NCBI RefSeq assembly: GCF_019402665.1
Contig: NZ_VSST01000006.1
Location: forward strand, 62,001-126,000
Reading direction: 5' to 3'
DNA: 64,000 bases
Source: Bradyrhizobium canariense
GTDB lineage: Bacteria > Pseudomonadota > Alphaproteobacteria > Rhizobiales > Xanthobacteraceae
The notes beneath the pieces are model-generated. The model was not told the DNA's origin, ran no database searches, and saw nothing but the letters and a program-made list of their open reading frames with translations. This document shows positions 19,445 through 28,690 of this stretch, in pieces; position 1 is the stretch's first letter, and each line of letters begins with the position of its first letter. Position numbers and translations under genes: made by a program.

Positions 19445-22123
19445 TCAGCGCGACCAAGGCGATGCAACGCCGGTCGGCAATTCGTAGCTGGCGATGGCTT
19501 CGGCGACCTGCTCACGCGCCACTTGACCCAATTTTGCCAGTGCCGACAGCGCCGCAACGACGATCTGCTTGCGATCGACCTCGAAGAACGATCTCAGCGC
19601 GGCGCGTGTATCGCTGCGCCCGAAGCCGTCGGTGCCCAGCACCGTATAGGGCGCCTCGATGTAAGAACCGATCAGTTGCGGATACGCCCGGACATAATCC
19701 GATGCCGCGACGATCGGCACCTTGCCGCCGAGGCATTGTACGACGTGGCTCTCGACCGGGGTCGACAGCGGCGAGAGCCGATTAGTTCGCTCCACATCGC
19801 GCGCCTCCCGCGCCAGCTCGGAAAAGCTCGTTGCCGACCAGACTTCACAGGCCACTTTCCATTCGCTTTGCAGCATCGCTGCGGCGGCGAGCGCCTCCGG
19901 GAGAATGGCGCCCGAGCCGACCAGCCTGATCTTCGCCGGCCCGTCAGCGCTCGGCAGAACCCGATAGAGACCCTTGATGATGCCGTCGCGTGCATCGTCG
20001 GGCATCGAGGGCTGCGCATAGTTCTCGTTCATCGCCGTGAGGTAATAGAACTCGTCGTTGCCCTGCTCGAGCATCGACCGCATGCCGTGATCGACGATGA
20101 CGGCCACCTCGTAGGAGAATGCCGGATCGTAGGCCCGGCAGTTCGGAACGGTCGCCGCCATCAGATGGCTGGACCCGTCCTGATGCTGCAAGCCTTCGCC
20201 GCCGAGCGTCGTCCGGCCGGCCGTCGCCCCGATCAAAAAGCCACGCGCGCGCTGGTCCGCCGCCGCCCAGATCAGATCGCCGACCCGCTGAAAGCCGAAC
20301 ATCGAATAGTAGATATAGAACGGCAGCAACGGGAAGTTATGGATGCTGTAGGAGGTCGCCGCCGCGGTCCATGACGAAATCGCCCCCGCCTCGGTGATCC
20401 CCTCCTCCAGCAATTGACCGTCGATCGCTTCCTTGTAGTACAGCATCGAACCGGCATCTTCCGGCTCGTAGAGCTGTCCCGCCGGCGAGTAGATGCCGAC
20501 CTGTCTGAACAGGTTCGCCATTCCGAAAGTGCGGGCTTCGTCGGCGACGATCGGAACGATGCGCGGGCCGAGCGTTTTGTCCTTGAGCAAATTGGTGAAC
20601 AGCCGCACGATCGCCATCGTGGTCGACGTCTCCTTGCCGTCGCCGCGCAGCGCGAACTCCGCGTAGGTTTGCAGCGGCGGCACTGGCAGCGCCGCCGAAG
20701 CGCGTCGCCGCGCCGGCATGTACCCACCGAGTGCCGCGCGACGGGCGCGTAGGTACTGAATTTCCACGCTGTCTTCCGCAGGCCTGAAGAATTCCAGATC
20801 CTCGACTTGTTTGTTGCTGAGCGGCAGGGCGAACCGGTCGCGGAACGCATACAGCGCGTCGACGTCGAGCTTCTTGGCCTGGTGCGACGTCATGCGCGAC
20901 TCGCCGGCGCCGCCCATGCCGTAGCCCTTCTTGGTCTTCGCCAGAATGACGGTCGGCCGACCCTTAATGTCCTTCGCGGCGGCAAAGGCCGCGAACAGCT
21001 TCTTGAAGTCGTGGCCACCGCGCTTCAGGCCGTCGATATCCGCGTCCGACATGTGCGCAACTAGCGCCCGGACCTCGGGATCCTCGCTGAAGAAGTTGGC
21101 GAGGTTGTAGGCCCCATCCTTGGCGCCGAGCGTCTGATATTTGCCATCGACGGTGTCGGCGAATTTGCGCAGCAGCGCATGCTTGATATCGCGCGCGAAG
21201 ATATCGTCCCAGTCCGATCCCCACAGCACCTTGATGACGTTCCAGCCGGCGCCCTGGAAAAGTGATTCGAGTTCCTGAATCACCTGCCCGTTGCCGCGGA
21301 CCGGCCCATCCAGGCGCTGCAGGTTGCAATTGACGACGAAGGTGAGGTTGTCGAGATTTTCCCGTGCCGCCAGGGCGAGCCCGGCGATCGATTCCGGCTC
21401 GTCCATCTCGCCGTCGCCGAACACACCCCAGACGTGACGACCAGCCGTCTGCACCAGGCCGCGATGCTGCAGATACTTCATGAACCGCGCCTGGTAGATC
21501 GCGCTGATCGGGCCGAGGCCCATCGACGCCGACGGCACCTGCCAGAACTCTGGCATCAGCCAGGGATGCGGATAGGACGACAGACCGGGGCCACTCAGTT
21601 CCTGGCGATACAGCTTCAAATTTTCGTCCGACAATCGGCCTTCGAGATACGCTCGTGCATAGACTCCAGGAGACGAATGCGGCTGGAAATACACCAAGTC
21701 CCCCTCCGACTCGGAGCTTGACGCGCGAAAGAAATGATTGAAACCGACTTCGAAGATCTCTGCCGCCGAGGCGTAGCTGGCGACGTGCCCGCCGAGTTCC
21801 CCATAGGCCTTGTTGGCACGGACCACCATCGCGAGCGCGTTCCAGCGAATGATTGCCGTCAGGCGGGTCTCGATCGCGATGTCGCCGGGGTAGGGCTTCT
21901 GCTGCTCAAGCGGAATCGAATTTCGATAGGGCGACAACGGCGGAGAGTCCAGCAGAACGCCGAGCTCCTTCGCACGCCGATCGAGCGCAGCCAGGATGTA
22001 TCGCACGCGCTCGGCACCGGCGCTGTGGTGGAGCGATCCAAGCGAGGCGAGCCAATCGGCGGTTTCGACCTCATCCTGATCGGCGTTGACGGCCTTGCGT
22101 GGCGGATCGATGTGTGCAGTCAT
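19445..22123 (-). CDS. aceE: Pyruvate dehydrogenase E1, homodimeric type
   Basis: About 892 residues from ATG 22123 (AGGAG 8 bases upstream). The thiamine diphosphate motif is present as GDGEMDEPES ... NCNLQRLDG, and the sequence has the length and order of AceE-type homodimeric E1 (for example SYPHPWLMPEFWQVPSASMGLG at about residue 180-200). It decarboxylates pyruvate and acetylates the E2 lipoyl group. Most alphaproteobacteria use the heterodimeric PdhAB for their main complex, so this AceE operon is likely an additional, inducible system. Two Lrp-like palindromes lie at 22154-22168 and 22242-22256 upstream. Confidence 0.95.
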   Translation of the reverse strand: MTAHIDPPRKAVNADQDEVETADWLASLGSLHHSAGAERVRYILAALDRRAKELGVLLDSPPLSPYRNSIPLEQQKPYPGDIAIETRLTAIIRWNALAMVVRANKAYGELGGHVASYASAAEIFEVGFNHFFRASSSESEGDLVYFQPHSSPGVYARAYLEGRLSDENLKLYRQELSGPGLSSYPHPWLMPEFWQVPSASMGLGPISAIYQARFMKYLQHRGLVQTAGRHVWGVFGDGEMDEPESIAGLALAARENLDNLTFVVNCNLQRLDGPVRGNGQVIQELESLFQGAGWNVIKVLWGSDWDDIFARDIKHALLRKFADTVDGKYQTLGAKDGAYNLANFFSEDPEVRALVAHMSDADIDGLKRGGHDFKKLFAAFAAAKDIKGRPTVILAKTKKGYGMGGAGESRMTSHQAKKLDVDALYAFRDRFALPLSNKQVEDLEFFRPAEDSVEIQYLRARRAALGGYMPARRRASAALPVPPLQTYAEFALRGDGKETSTTMAIVRLFTNLLKDKTLGPRIVPIVADEARTFGMANLFRQVGIYSPAGQLYEPEDAGSMLYYKEAIDGQLLEEGITEAGAISSWTAAATSYSIHNFPLLPFYIYYSMFGFQRVGDLIWAAADQRARGFLIGATAGRTTLGGEGLQHQDGSSHLMAATVPNCRAYDPAFSYEVAVIVDHGMRSMLEQGNDEFYYLTAMNENYAQPSMPDDARDGIIKGLYRVLPSADGPAKIRLVGSGAILPEALAAAAMLQSEWKVACEVWSATSFSELAREARDVERTNRLSPLSTPVESHVVQCLGGKVPIVAASDYVRAYPQLIGSYIEAPYTVLGTDGFGRSDTRAALRSFFEVDRKQIVVAALSALAKLGQVAREQVAEAIASYELPTGVASPWSR

Positions 22124-22153
22124 GCGTCGGGCTCCTCGAAAGCCCGCACTTGG

Positions 22154-22168
22154 TAGCATCGGGTGCTA
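22154..22168. promoter_or_regulatory. Lrp-like palindrome ahead of aceE (weaker site)
   Basis: TAGCATCGGGTGCTA has 5-bp arms TAGCA/TGCTA and agrees with 11 of 15 positions of the E. coli Lrp consensus YAGHAWATTWTDCTR. It begins 31 bp upstream of the aceE start codon. Confidence 0.45.
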
Positions 22169-22241
22169 TGGCACGTGCTGCTGAATACGGCCGCGTTCCG
22201 ACAGATTGCCCGGCTCCGGCGGGACGCCGAGGCTCGCATTG

Positions 22242-22256
22242 CAGCATTCTCTGCTG
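22242..22256. promoter_or_regulatory. Lrp-like palindrome ahead of aceE (stronger site)
   Basis: CAGCATTCTCTGCTG agrees with 12 of 15 positions of the E. coli Lrp consensus and differs from the best site in the window (34852-34866) at two central positions. It lies about 120 bp upstream of aceE. Confidence 0.55.
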
Positions 22257-22494
22257 TTGGTTTAATCGGGCGAGTGATCGAGCCGTCGGCCGCCTGACAG
22301 GTGCTCCCGCTTGGTCACGGCGCAGCATGCCGCATCGCTCAGCGCTCACGCCGCAGTAGCGGGCATCTTGTCGCAGATCAGCGAACTCGACGGCTCGCCG
22401 CGACTAGTGACCTGACCTTTCAAAACAGCTAACCTCGGCTAGCAGCAGGATCTGCATCAAAGCTTGACCGACTTGACGAATTGGCAGGATTGAA

Positions 22495-23355
22495 ATGCCG
22501 CCCGAGACCGAGTTCGATCGCGAATTTGCGCGAATGGATCTGCCCGATCTTCGGATCAACTATGATCCTGTCGATCCGGATCAGTTCGATCGTCCCGTCA
22601 CTTCATTCTGTCTCGAAACCAGCAAAGACAACGACGATCTGCCGCTGCACTCACACCGCAAAGGCCAATTGGTCGTCGCATCTCATGGCTCGGTGATGTG
22701 CCGGGCGCCTGGCGGCTTGTGGATCGTGCCTCCGCAAGGCGCGGTATGGATCCCGGCCGGCGTGCAGCACAGCAATTGCGTGGCCGATTTCGGCAAACTC
22801 TACACCGTGTTCATCGATCCGCAGGTCAGCATGCTGCCGCGGACCTGCTGCACGCTGATGATCACGTCGCTGGTGCGCGAATTGATCCACCGTCTCTCGG
22901 TGTTCCCACCGCTCTATCCGCTGGAAGGACCAACCAGCCGTCTCGGCCGCGTTTTGCTCGACGAACTCGTGCAGATGTCGACAACGGATGAAATGTATCT
23001 GCCGATCTCCCCCGACGCCCGTCTTCAACACCTCGCGACCTCCTTGTTGAATAATCCGGGCGACCGCAGCACGATGGACGAAGTCGCCTCGCGCTACGCG
23101 ATGAGCGAGAGTACGTTCGCACGCTTCATCGCCAAGGAAACAGGGATGACCTTCGGGCGCTGGCGCCAGCGTCTCCACATTCTGATCGCCATGCAACGCC
23201 TCACGGCGGGCACTTCGGTCCAGGCTGTGTCGCTCGAACTGGGCTACGAAACGCCCAGCGCATTCATCACGATGTTCAAGAAGACGATGGGAAAGAGCCC
23301 CCGCCGCTTCCTTGCCGAGCGGTCGCGCCTGATCAATTCGGACGGTTTGCCCTAG
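22495..23355 (+). CDS. AraC-family regulator with N-terminal cupin sensor
   Basis: A 286-residue regulator. Residues about 40-110 form a cupin-like sensor with LPLHSHRKGQLV and GLWIVPPQGAVWIPAGVQHSN; the C-terminal AraC domain has the two helix-turn-helix motifs, the second ending SLELGYETPSAFITMFKKTMGKSPRRF. An AGGA sequence lies 6 bases ahead of ATG 22495. It is divergent from aceE and convergent with the ABC binding-protein gene. It is clearly paralogous to the AraC gene at 37170-38108, so the pair bracket the catabolic island. The ligand is unknown; the family often senses small acids or aromatics. Confidence 0.88.
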   Translation: MPPETEFDREFARMDLPDLRINYDPVDPDQFDRPVTSFCLETSKDNDDLPLHSHRKGQLVVASHGSVMCRAPGGLWIVPPQGAVWIPAGVQHSNCVADFGKLYTVFIDPQVSMLPRTCCTLMITSLVRELIHRLSVFPPLYPLEGPTSRLGRVLLDELVQMSTTDEMYLPISPDARLQHLATSLLNNPGDRSTMDEVASRYAMSESTFARFIAKETGMTFGRWRQRLHILIAMQRLTAGTSVQAVSLELGYETPSAFITMFKKTMGKSPRRFLAERSRLINSDGLP

Positions 23356-23427
23356 TTCGCACGTCCCTGCCTGAGCCTTTGACGACCGCGACCCCACGAC
23401 GCTTTCGTGGGGCCGCCCGTAACGACG

Positions 23428-24651
23428 TCAGCGTTTGCTGTAAGGCGCAAGCGGATACTCGAGCGACACTTCCGCAATGGCCTTTGGAGCCACCACCCGC
23501 GGCCTGCCTTTCAAACCCTGCAGCATCACCATCGAACAGTGGATGTTCTGGCCGGTCTCGTCGAACTTGGTGTTGTCGCCGTACATCAGGATCGGCTTCA
23601 TGTCGGTCTTCTTGAGCGCGCCGTGAATCGCCGCCGACTCCGGCGACGCCGCCCGCGTCACGGCGTCTGCGACGATCTGCACCGCCTCGAACGCGCAGCC
23701 CGCATTGGCATCGAACCAGTCATCCGGGTAGTCGGCCGCGAACATCTTCACGATCTTGTCGGTCTCGGCGCCCTTGGGATTGAGCCACAACGCCGACAGA
23801 ATCGGACCGTCACCATACTTTCCGAGCGCGTCGTGATACGCCTTGTCCGACACGCCGTTGGAGTTGGGCGAAAACACCATCTTTGGGTCCCAGCCCTGCT
23901 TGATGCATTCGCGCGCGATCATGATCGCGTCGTTGACGCGCGTGACCGAGATCAAAGCATCGGCACCCGACGCTTTCGCCTTGGCGACCTCTACCGACAG
24001 ATCCTTCGCTTTCTCGTCATAGGCAATGTACTGCGCGATCTTGAGCGGAACATCCACTTCCTTCCACGCCTGATCGATGCTGGCCGCCGTCGACTGCCCC
24101 ATCGTGTTGTTGAGATGGAGAACGACCGCGCTGCTCGGCGGATCCTTCAGCGTGCCGAGCACGGACTTCAGCTCGGTCAGCGATTGCCGCACGATGGTCA
24201 GCGACGTGGGATAATAGCGGAACACCTGGGTGAAGCCCTGCGAAGTCACCTGGGTAGCGCTCGCGATGTGGACCACCATGGGCACCTTGGCGGCCTCGCA
24301 GGCCTGCAACGCCGAAATGGTGGCGCCGGAATCCCACGCGCCGATCAGCACGGTGCAGCCCTGCCGGATCAGGCTCTCGGCGGCAATCCGACCGTTCTCC
24401 GGACGGCTTTGCGTATCGGCGTGAACGATCTCGATGTCGAGGCCGAACTTCTCACGCGCGAATTTGACGCCGAGATCGATGCCGCGCACGCAGGCTTGAC
24501 CGGGAAACGCCAGCACGCCGCTGCTGGGCATGATCGCTCCCACCTTCACCTTCGTGTTCGCCGCAAACGATGGCCTAGATACCAGGCCTGCCGCAATTCC
24601 CAATCCGCTTCCTACAATCGTCCGCCGCGTGATTCCGCTTCGCTTGGTCAT
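23428..24651 (-). CDS. ABC transporter substrate-binding protein, branched-chain amino acid type (LivJ/K-like)
   Basis: A 407-residue periplasmic binding protein. The N-terminus has a twin-arginine-like signal (RRTIVGSGLG, then a hydrophobic run ending SFAA), after which KVKVGAIMPSSGVLAFPGQ starts the type 1 periplasmic fold. Such proteins bind amino acids, but also urea, aromatic acids and fatty acids. It lies 75 bp after the acyl-CoA ligase gene at the end of that minus-strand unit, while its likely permease and ATPase partners are at 30357-33675. The substrate is not known; the ligase next to it suggests a carboxylic acid. Confidence 0.87.
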   Translation of the reverse strand: MTKRSGITRRTIVGSGLGIAAGLVSRPSFAANTKVKVGAIMPSSGVLAFPGQACVRGIDLGVKFAREKFGLDIEIVHADTQSRPENGRIAAESLIRQGCTVLIGAWDSGATISALQACEAAKVPMVVHIASATQVTSQGFTQVFRYYPTSLTIVRQSLTELKSVLGTLKDPPSSAVVLHLNNTMGQSTAASIDQAWKEVDVPLKIAQYIAYDEKAKDLSVEVAKAKASGADALISVTRVNDAIMIARECIKQGWDPKMVFSPNSNGVSDKAYHDALGKYGDGPILSALWLNPKGAETDKIVKMFAADYPDDWFDANAGCAFEAVQIVADAVTRAASPESAAIHGALKKTDMKPILMYGDNTKFDETGQNIHCSMVMLQGLKGRPRVVAPKAIAEVSLEYPLAPYSKR

Positions 24652-24726
24652 CTCAATGTCCTGTTGCTAAGGGGTGAAATCTTTCTCGACTAGTGGTTTC
24701 GTACGTTTGAGGAGCGACCGCCGACG

Positions 24727-26592
24727 TCAAAGGCCCATCTCGGCCTTGATCAATTTCTCCTCGGATTCGTCGTAGAGCGACGCGATCAGCGACTGATAGC
24801 GCTCGTTGATCTGCTTGCGACGCTTCTTCCGCGTCGGCGTCATCACGCCGTTCTCGAGCGACAGCTCCTCCGGCAGAATGCGGAACGCCTTGATCTGCTC
24901 GGCTCGCGCCAGCCTTCCGTTGGCCTTGCCGATCTCCGCCTCGATCAGCCGGTTGACGATCTCGGAGCCTGCCAGGTCCGCGTAACTCGCGATCTTGTCG
25001 TCGCGCGACTTCGCCCAGTCCATTGTGGCGGTGGCATCCACTTCGATCAGGGCGGTGAGATATTTTCGCCCCTCGCCGATCACAGCCGCCTCGGAGATGA
25101 ACGGGCTGTGCCTCAGCTCGTTTTCGATCTGAGTCGGGCTGATCGATTTGCCATTCGACGTGTTGATGATCTCCTTCTTCCGGTCGACAAGCTTGAAGGT
25201 TCCTTCCGGCGACACTTCGACGATGTCGCCGGTGTAGAGCCAGCCGTCGCGAAGCGCCGCTTTCGTCTCGTCCGGCTTGTTCCAATAGCCCGCGAACAAT
25301 CCCGGTCCACGGACGATCATCTCGCCGTCCTGGAGCACGGCGGTTTCCCAGGCCGGATCCGGCAGAGGGACCCCGACGTTGCCGGCCTTCGGCCACTCCG
25401 CCATCTGCACCAGATTGGCACCGACCAGTTCGGTCTGGCCGTAGCACTCCTTGAGCTGCAAGCCCCACAACTGCCACAGCGACATCAGCTCCGACGGCAT
25501 CGCCGCCGACGAGGTGAACGCGACCTTCAGCTCGTCGAAACCGACCTCCGCGAGCAGCGGTAGGAACACTTGCTCGCGGCAGGCCGCGAACAGTTTCGAG
25601 ACGAAGGCATCCTCGTGGCCGCGCTGACGGTCTTCGAGCGCCCTGCGCGCGATCGTCATGGCGAGCGTGTAGTTCTGATCTCCCGCTTCCCCGGCGGGAT
25701 GCACCTTGCTGAGGATCTGTGTCGCAAAGCGCTGGTAGAACCGCGGCGGCGCCATATAGTAGGTCGGCTTCACCTCTTTGATCGTCTGGGCGAAATCCGC
25801 GGTCGTCTCGCCGAAATATGGAACTGCGTCGGCAATCAGCGGCAACGTGGTTGCCTGCCCGCGCGCCACGGTGTGCGACATCGGCAAATGCACGACCACC
25901 CGGTGCTCCTCTTCGCGCATGCTGGGGCCGAACAGGGTGATGCAATGAACGCCGGCGAGAATGGAAAGGTGCGTCAGCATGGCGCCTTTGGGGTTTCCGG
26001 TCGTCCCGGACGTATAGCCGATGCTGACGACATCGGACGCCTTTGCTGTCGCGCTCTCCTTCTGCAGATAGTCATGCGCATCGACATCGAGTGCTCCAAC
26101 AAAGTCGGCCAGCGACTTGATCGACGCCGAGGCCTCGCCGGTCCAATCCAGGTCGAGCACGATGATGCCGCGGAGCTGCTCGGCCCGACCGGAGGCGAGC
26201 ACGATGCGAAGCTGCGGCTCCCCGCCGACGAACGCGAACTTCGCGCCTGAATCCGTGAAGCAGTAAGCCACTTCTTCGGGTGACGAGGTGAAGTACACGC
26301 CCACCATGACGCCGCCGGCGCACATCGTGGCCATGTCCGCGATCAGCCATTCCTCGGACGAATCGCCCATGATCGCGACCCGATCGCCGCGCTCGAGACC
26401 AGCACGCCGCAGCGCGCTGGCCAGGTTCACGACACGCTGCGCATAGGCGCCCCACGTCATGGCGGTCCAGGCGCCGTGACGCTTTTGTTGCAAGGCGATC
26501 TTGTCGGGCCGCTCCGCGAGTCGCGCGGCCAAAAGCTGCACGACGGTCGTATCCGCCAACTGGGCGCCGGATGTCATCTCAGCGACGTTCAT
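24727..26592 (-). CDS. AMP-forming acyl-CoA synthetase / ligase
   Basis: About 621 residues from ATG 26592, placed one base after the stop of the enoyl-CoA hydratase gene. The P-loop-like AMP motif YTSGTTGNPKGAM and the adenylate motif YGQTELVGANL are present, with the GDIVEVSPEGTFKLVDRKKE hinge near residue 480-500 and a C-terminal KKRRKQI. It resembles long-chain acyl-CoA synthetases of the FadD15 type. Role: CoA activation of a carboxylic acid with ATP, probably the imported substrate or a pathway intermediate. Confidence 0.9.
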   Translation of the reverse strand: MNVAEMTSGAQLADTTVVQLLAARLAERPDKIALQQKRHGAWTAMTWGAYAQRVVNLASALRRAGLERGDRVAIMGDSSEEWLIADMATMCAGGVMVGVYFTSSPEEVAYCFTDSGAKFAFVGGEPQLRIVLASGRAEQLRGIIVLDLDWTGEASASIKSLADFVGALDVDAHDYLQKESATAKASDVVSIGYTSGTTGNPKGAMLTHLSILAGVHCITLFGPSMREEEHRVVVHLPMSHTVARGQATTLPLIADAVPYFGETTADFAQTIKEVKPTYYMAPPRFYQRFATQILSKVHPAGEAGDQNYTLAMTIARRALEDRQRGHEDAFVSKLFAACREQVFLPLLAEVGFDELKVAFTSSAAMPSELMSLWQLWGLQLKECYGQTELVGANLVQMAEWPKAGNVGVPLPDPAWETAVLQDGEMIVRGPGLFAGYWNKPDETKAALRDGWLYTGDIVEVSPEGTFKLVDRKKEIINTSNGKSISPTQIENELRHSPFISEAAVIGEGRKYLTALIEVDATATMDWAKSRDDKIASYADLAGSEIVNRLIEAEIGKANGRLARAEQIKAFRILPEELSLENGVMTPTRKKRRKQINERYQSLIASLYDESEEKLIKAEMGL

Positions 26593-26593
26593 C

Positions 26594-27373
26594 TCAGCGC
26601 TCCGCGAAACGCTTGCGCTTGGCTGCGAATGCGGCAACCGCCTCGGCCCGCTCGGGCGACTTGAACGTCAACATCTCCAGCGCCGCAGAGGTGTCGAGCA
26701 GCAGGTGGGCGTACTGCTTGATGATCTTGTTGACGCTGTACTTGGTCCACACGATCGATTCCTTCGGCCCGCTTGCCAGCAGTTCGGCGTATTCGATCGC
26801 GGCATCGAGAACGTTGCCGTCTGCGACCACCTCGTTGATCATGCCGATAGCAGCCGCTTTCTCGGCGGAGATGAATTCGCCGGTCATCAGATAGTGCTTC
26901 GCGCGTACCGGCCCCATCAGCAGCGGCCAGATCACCGCGCCGCCATCGCCCGCGACGACGCCGGCATTGACGTGCGTATCGGCGAAACGGGCTGTCGAGC
27001 TCGCATAGATCACGTCGCAGAACAGCGCGAGCGTGGCACCCAGGCCGACCGCGACACCGTTGACGGCCGCGACGATCGGCACTTCGACTTCCAGCATGTT
27101 GCGGATGAGGTGGCGACCGCTGCGCGTCGGGGACGGCAGCGTTCCCTTATCCAGCGACTTCTGATCGCCACCAGAGCAAAATCCGCGGCCCGCACCGGTG
27201 AGAACGATCGCGTTGACAGAACTGTCGTGATCCAGCTTGACGAAGACGTCTTCGAGCTCCTCGTGCATCTCCCAGTTGATCGCGTTGAGGATCTCCGGGC
27301 GGTTCATCGTGACGATCGCGACGCCAGTGGCGCGCTGCTCGACGATCAGGTACTTGTAGCCGTATTGCGACAT
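26594..27373 (-). CDS. Enoyl-CoA hydratase / isomerase family protein
   Basis: About 259 residues from ATG 27373 (frame open to 27382). It has the crotonase fold signatures: MNRPEILNAINWEMHEEL, the first oxyanion loop GAGRGFCSGGDQ and the second AAVNGVAVGLGATLAL. The catalytic glutamate pair of the hydratases is not obvious by eye, so hydratase, isomerase or C-C hydrolase activity are all possible. It sits between the LLM oxidoreductase and the ligase in one operon with gaps of 1 and 16 bp. Confidence 0.9.
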   Translation of the reverse strand: MSQYGYKYLIVEQRATGVAIVTMNRPEILNAINWEMHEELEDVFVKLDHDSSVNAIVLTGAGRGFCSGGDQKSLDKGTLPSPTRSGRHLIRNMLEVEVPIVAAVNGVAVGLGATLALFCDVIYASSTARFADTHVNAGVVAGDGGAVIWPLLMGPVRAKHYLMTGEFISAEKAAAIGMINEVVADGNVLDAAIEYAELLASGPKESIVWTKYSVNKIIKQYAHLLLDTSAALEMLTFKSPERAEAVAAFAAKRKRFAER

Positions 27374-27389
27374 TGATTTCACCGTTCGA

Positions 27390-28523
27390 TTACTGCTTCT
27401 GGGTCCGCATCAGCCGGATCTGCCCGAGGATCTCCTCGGTCGGCCGCACGACATTGTTCCCGTCGTTGAAATGCGGGATGACGTAGCGACCGACCATGTC
27501 GATCGCCTCCATGATCTTTTCGTGCGGGACAGAGTCCATGTGCAGCAGCACCTCGTCGATACCCATGGCCTCGAACTTCTCGATCTGACGAATGACCGTA
27601 TCGGGGCTGCCGCACACCGTCGTGGCCGACTCGTTGACCAGATAGTCCCAGTCGTTGGCGGCGCGCTCCATCGACGGCACGCTCTCCCCCATGTATTTGT
27701 AGTCGTCGGCAATCGCCGCGAGACGCGGATAGGCATCGGTCGAGATCTTGGCATAGTGCATTAGCGGGCCGGCATAATCTGCCTTGGCCTGCTCGTCCGT
27801 TTTCCCGATGCCGATGAACAGCGGAATGCCGATACGCGGACGCTGCAGCGGTCCCTCCGCGTCGCACTTCCAGTTCTTTTGATAGGCGTCGATCAGCTTC
27901 TGCTGAGCTTCCCAGCCCTGATAGATGTTGCTGCTCATCACGGCGAAGCCCTGCGAGGCCGCCCAGAGATGACTGCGCTCGCTGGTCGCCGCGATCCCGA
28001 TCACCGGATGCGGCTTCTGCAGCGGCTTCGGAACCAGCTGGCGCGGAGGGATCTGGTAGTACTTGCCGTCAAACGTGAAAATGTCCTGGCGCATCGCCGT
28101 TTTCAGCAGCGCCAGTCCTTCTTCCATCTGCGCCAGCGTTTCATTCGGATCGACGTTGAACGCCCGCATCGCGATGGTGGTGTTGGCGCGGCCGCCGTAG
28201 AATTCCATGCGGCCGTTGGACAGGATGTCGGTCACGGCGAGCCGCTCGGCCGAACGCAAGGCGTGATTGATGCGCTGCGGCATCAGCGTCACCGCCGCGC
28301 GCAGCTTGACGCGCGACGTCACCGCGGCCAGATAGCCGAACACCACTTCGGGCGCCGAGCTCGAGATCCCGCCCAGTGCCACGTGCTGCTCGGAGAGCGC
28401 GACGCAGTCGAAGCCGACCTTCTCGGCCAGACGGACTTCGTCGACCAGTTCGTGAAGCCTGCGCGAGTAACTGTGGCCGACCTGGGTTTCCTGTTCAGAC
28501 CAGAACCCAAACGTAAGTGCCAT
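27390..28523 (-). CDS. LLM-class flavin-dependent monooxygenase (luciferase-like)
   Basis: A 377-residue TIM-barrel flavoprotein of the bacterial luciferase family: FGFWSEQETQ, the long helix with GFDCVALSEQHVA, SRVKLRAAVTLMPQ and the C-terminal TVCGSPDTVIRQIEKFEAMGIDEVLLH. Such enzymes use reduced FMN from a partner reductase to oxygenate substrates. A flavin reductase-domain gene is encoded at 33789-34313 in the same island, which completes a two-component system. This gene heads the LLM-hydratase-ligase-binding protein unit and has an Lrp-like site about 90 bp upstream. The substrate is unknown. Confidence 0.9.
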   Translation of the reverse strand: MALTFGFWSEQETQVGHSYSRRLHELVDEVRLAEKVGFDCVALSEQHVALGGISSSAPEVVFGYLAAVTSRVKLRAAVTLMPQRINHALRSAERLAVTDILSNGRMEFYGGRANTTIAMRAFNVDPNETLAQMEEGLALLKTAMRQDIFTFDGKYYQIPPRQLVPKPLQKPHPVIGIAATSERSHLWAASQGFAVMSSNIYQGWEAQQKLIDAYQKNWKCDAEGPLQRPRIGIPLFIGIGKTDEQAKADYAGPLMHYAKISTDAYPRLAAIADDYKYMGESVPSMERAANDWDYLVNESATTVCGSPDTVIRQIEKFEAMGIDEVLLHMDSVPHEKIMEAIDMVGRYVIPHFNDGNNVVRPTEEILGQIRLMRTQKQ

Positions 28524-28613
28524 GTCTCAATCCTTTTAGCTTGCGAGATGGCACAGGGTTTCATAGGCGTGGCGATATTTTCGCCCGAAAGCCGCGTTGC
28601 GTAGTAACGCTTT

Positions 28614-28635
28614 CCGAATTTTATGCTGTCAGCAT
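28614..28635. promoter_or_regulatory. Lrp-like site ahead of the LLM operon
   Basis: CCGAATTTTATGCTG (28614-28628) agrees with 13 of 15 positions of the E. coli Lrp consensus. It overlaps a perfect inverted repeat ATGCTGTCAGCAT (28623-28635). It lies about 90-110 bp upstream of the LLM monooxygenase start. Confidence 0.6.
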
Positions 28636-28690
28636 TCGCAACATGGCAGACGCCCCGGGAAGCTTCGCCACGCAGCGGACGGGCTGACCG

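Larger units (their letters stand above)
22124..22494. other. Divergent promoter region between aceE and an araC gene
   Basis: 370 bp between the minus-strand PDH operon and the plus-strand AraC gene. It holds two Lrp-like palindromes (listed separately). The last 60 bp before the AraC gene contain TTGACC and TTGACG elements that could be -35 boxes. No coding sequence is evident. Confidence 0.6.

Noticed and set aside
22190..22200. Sigma-54 promoter candidate TGGCAC near aceE
   Set aside because: The -12 GC element is not at the required spacing (GTGCT is followed by GCTGA in place of TTGC).
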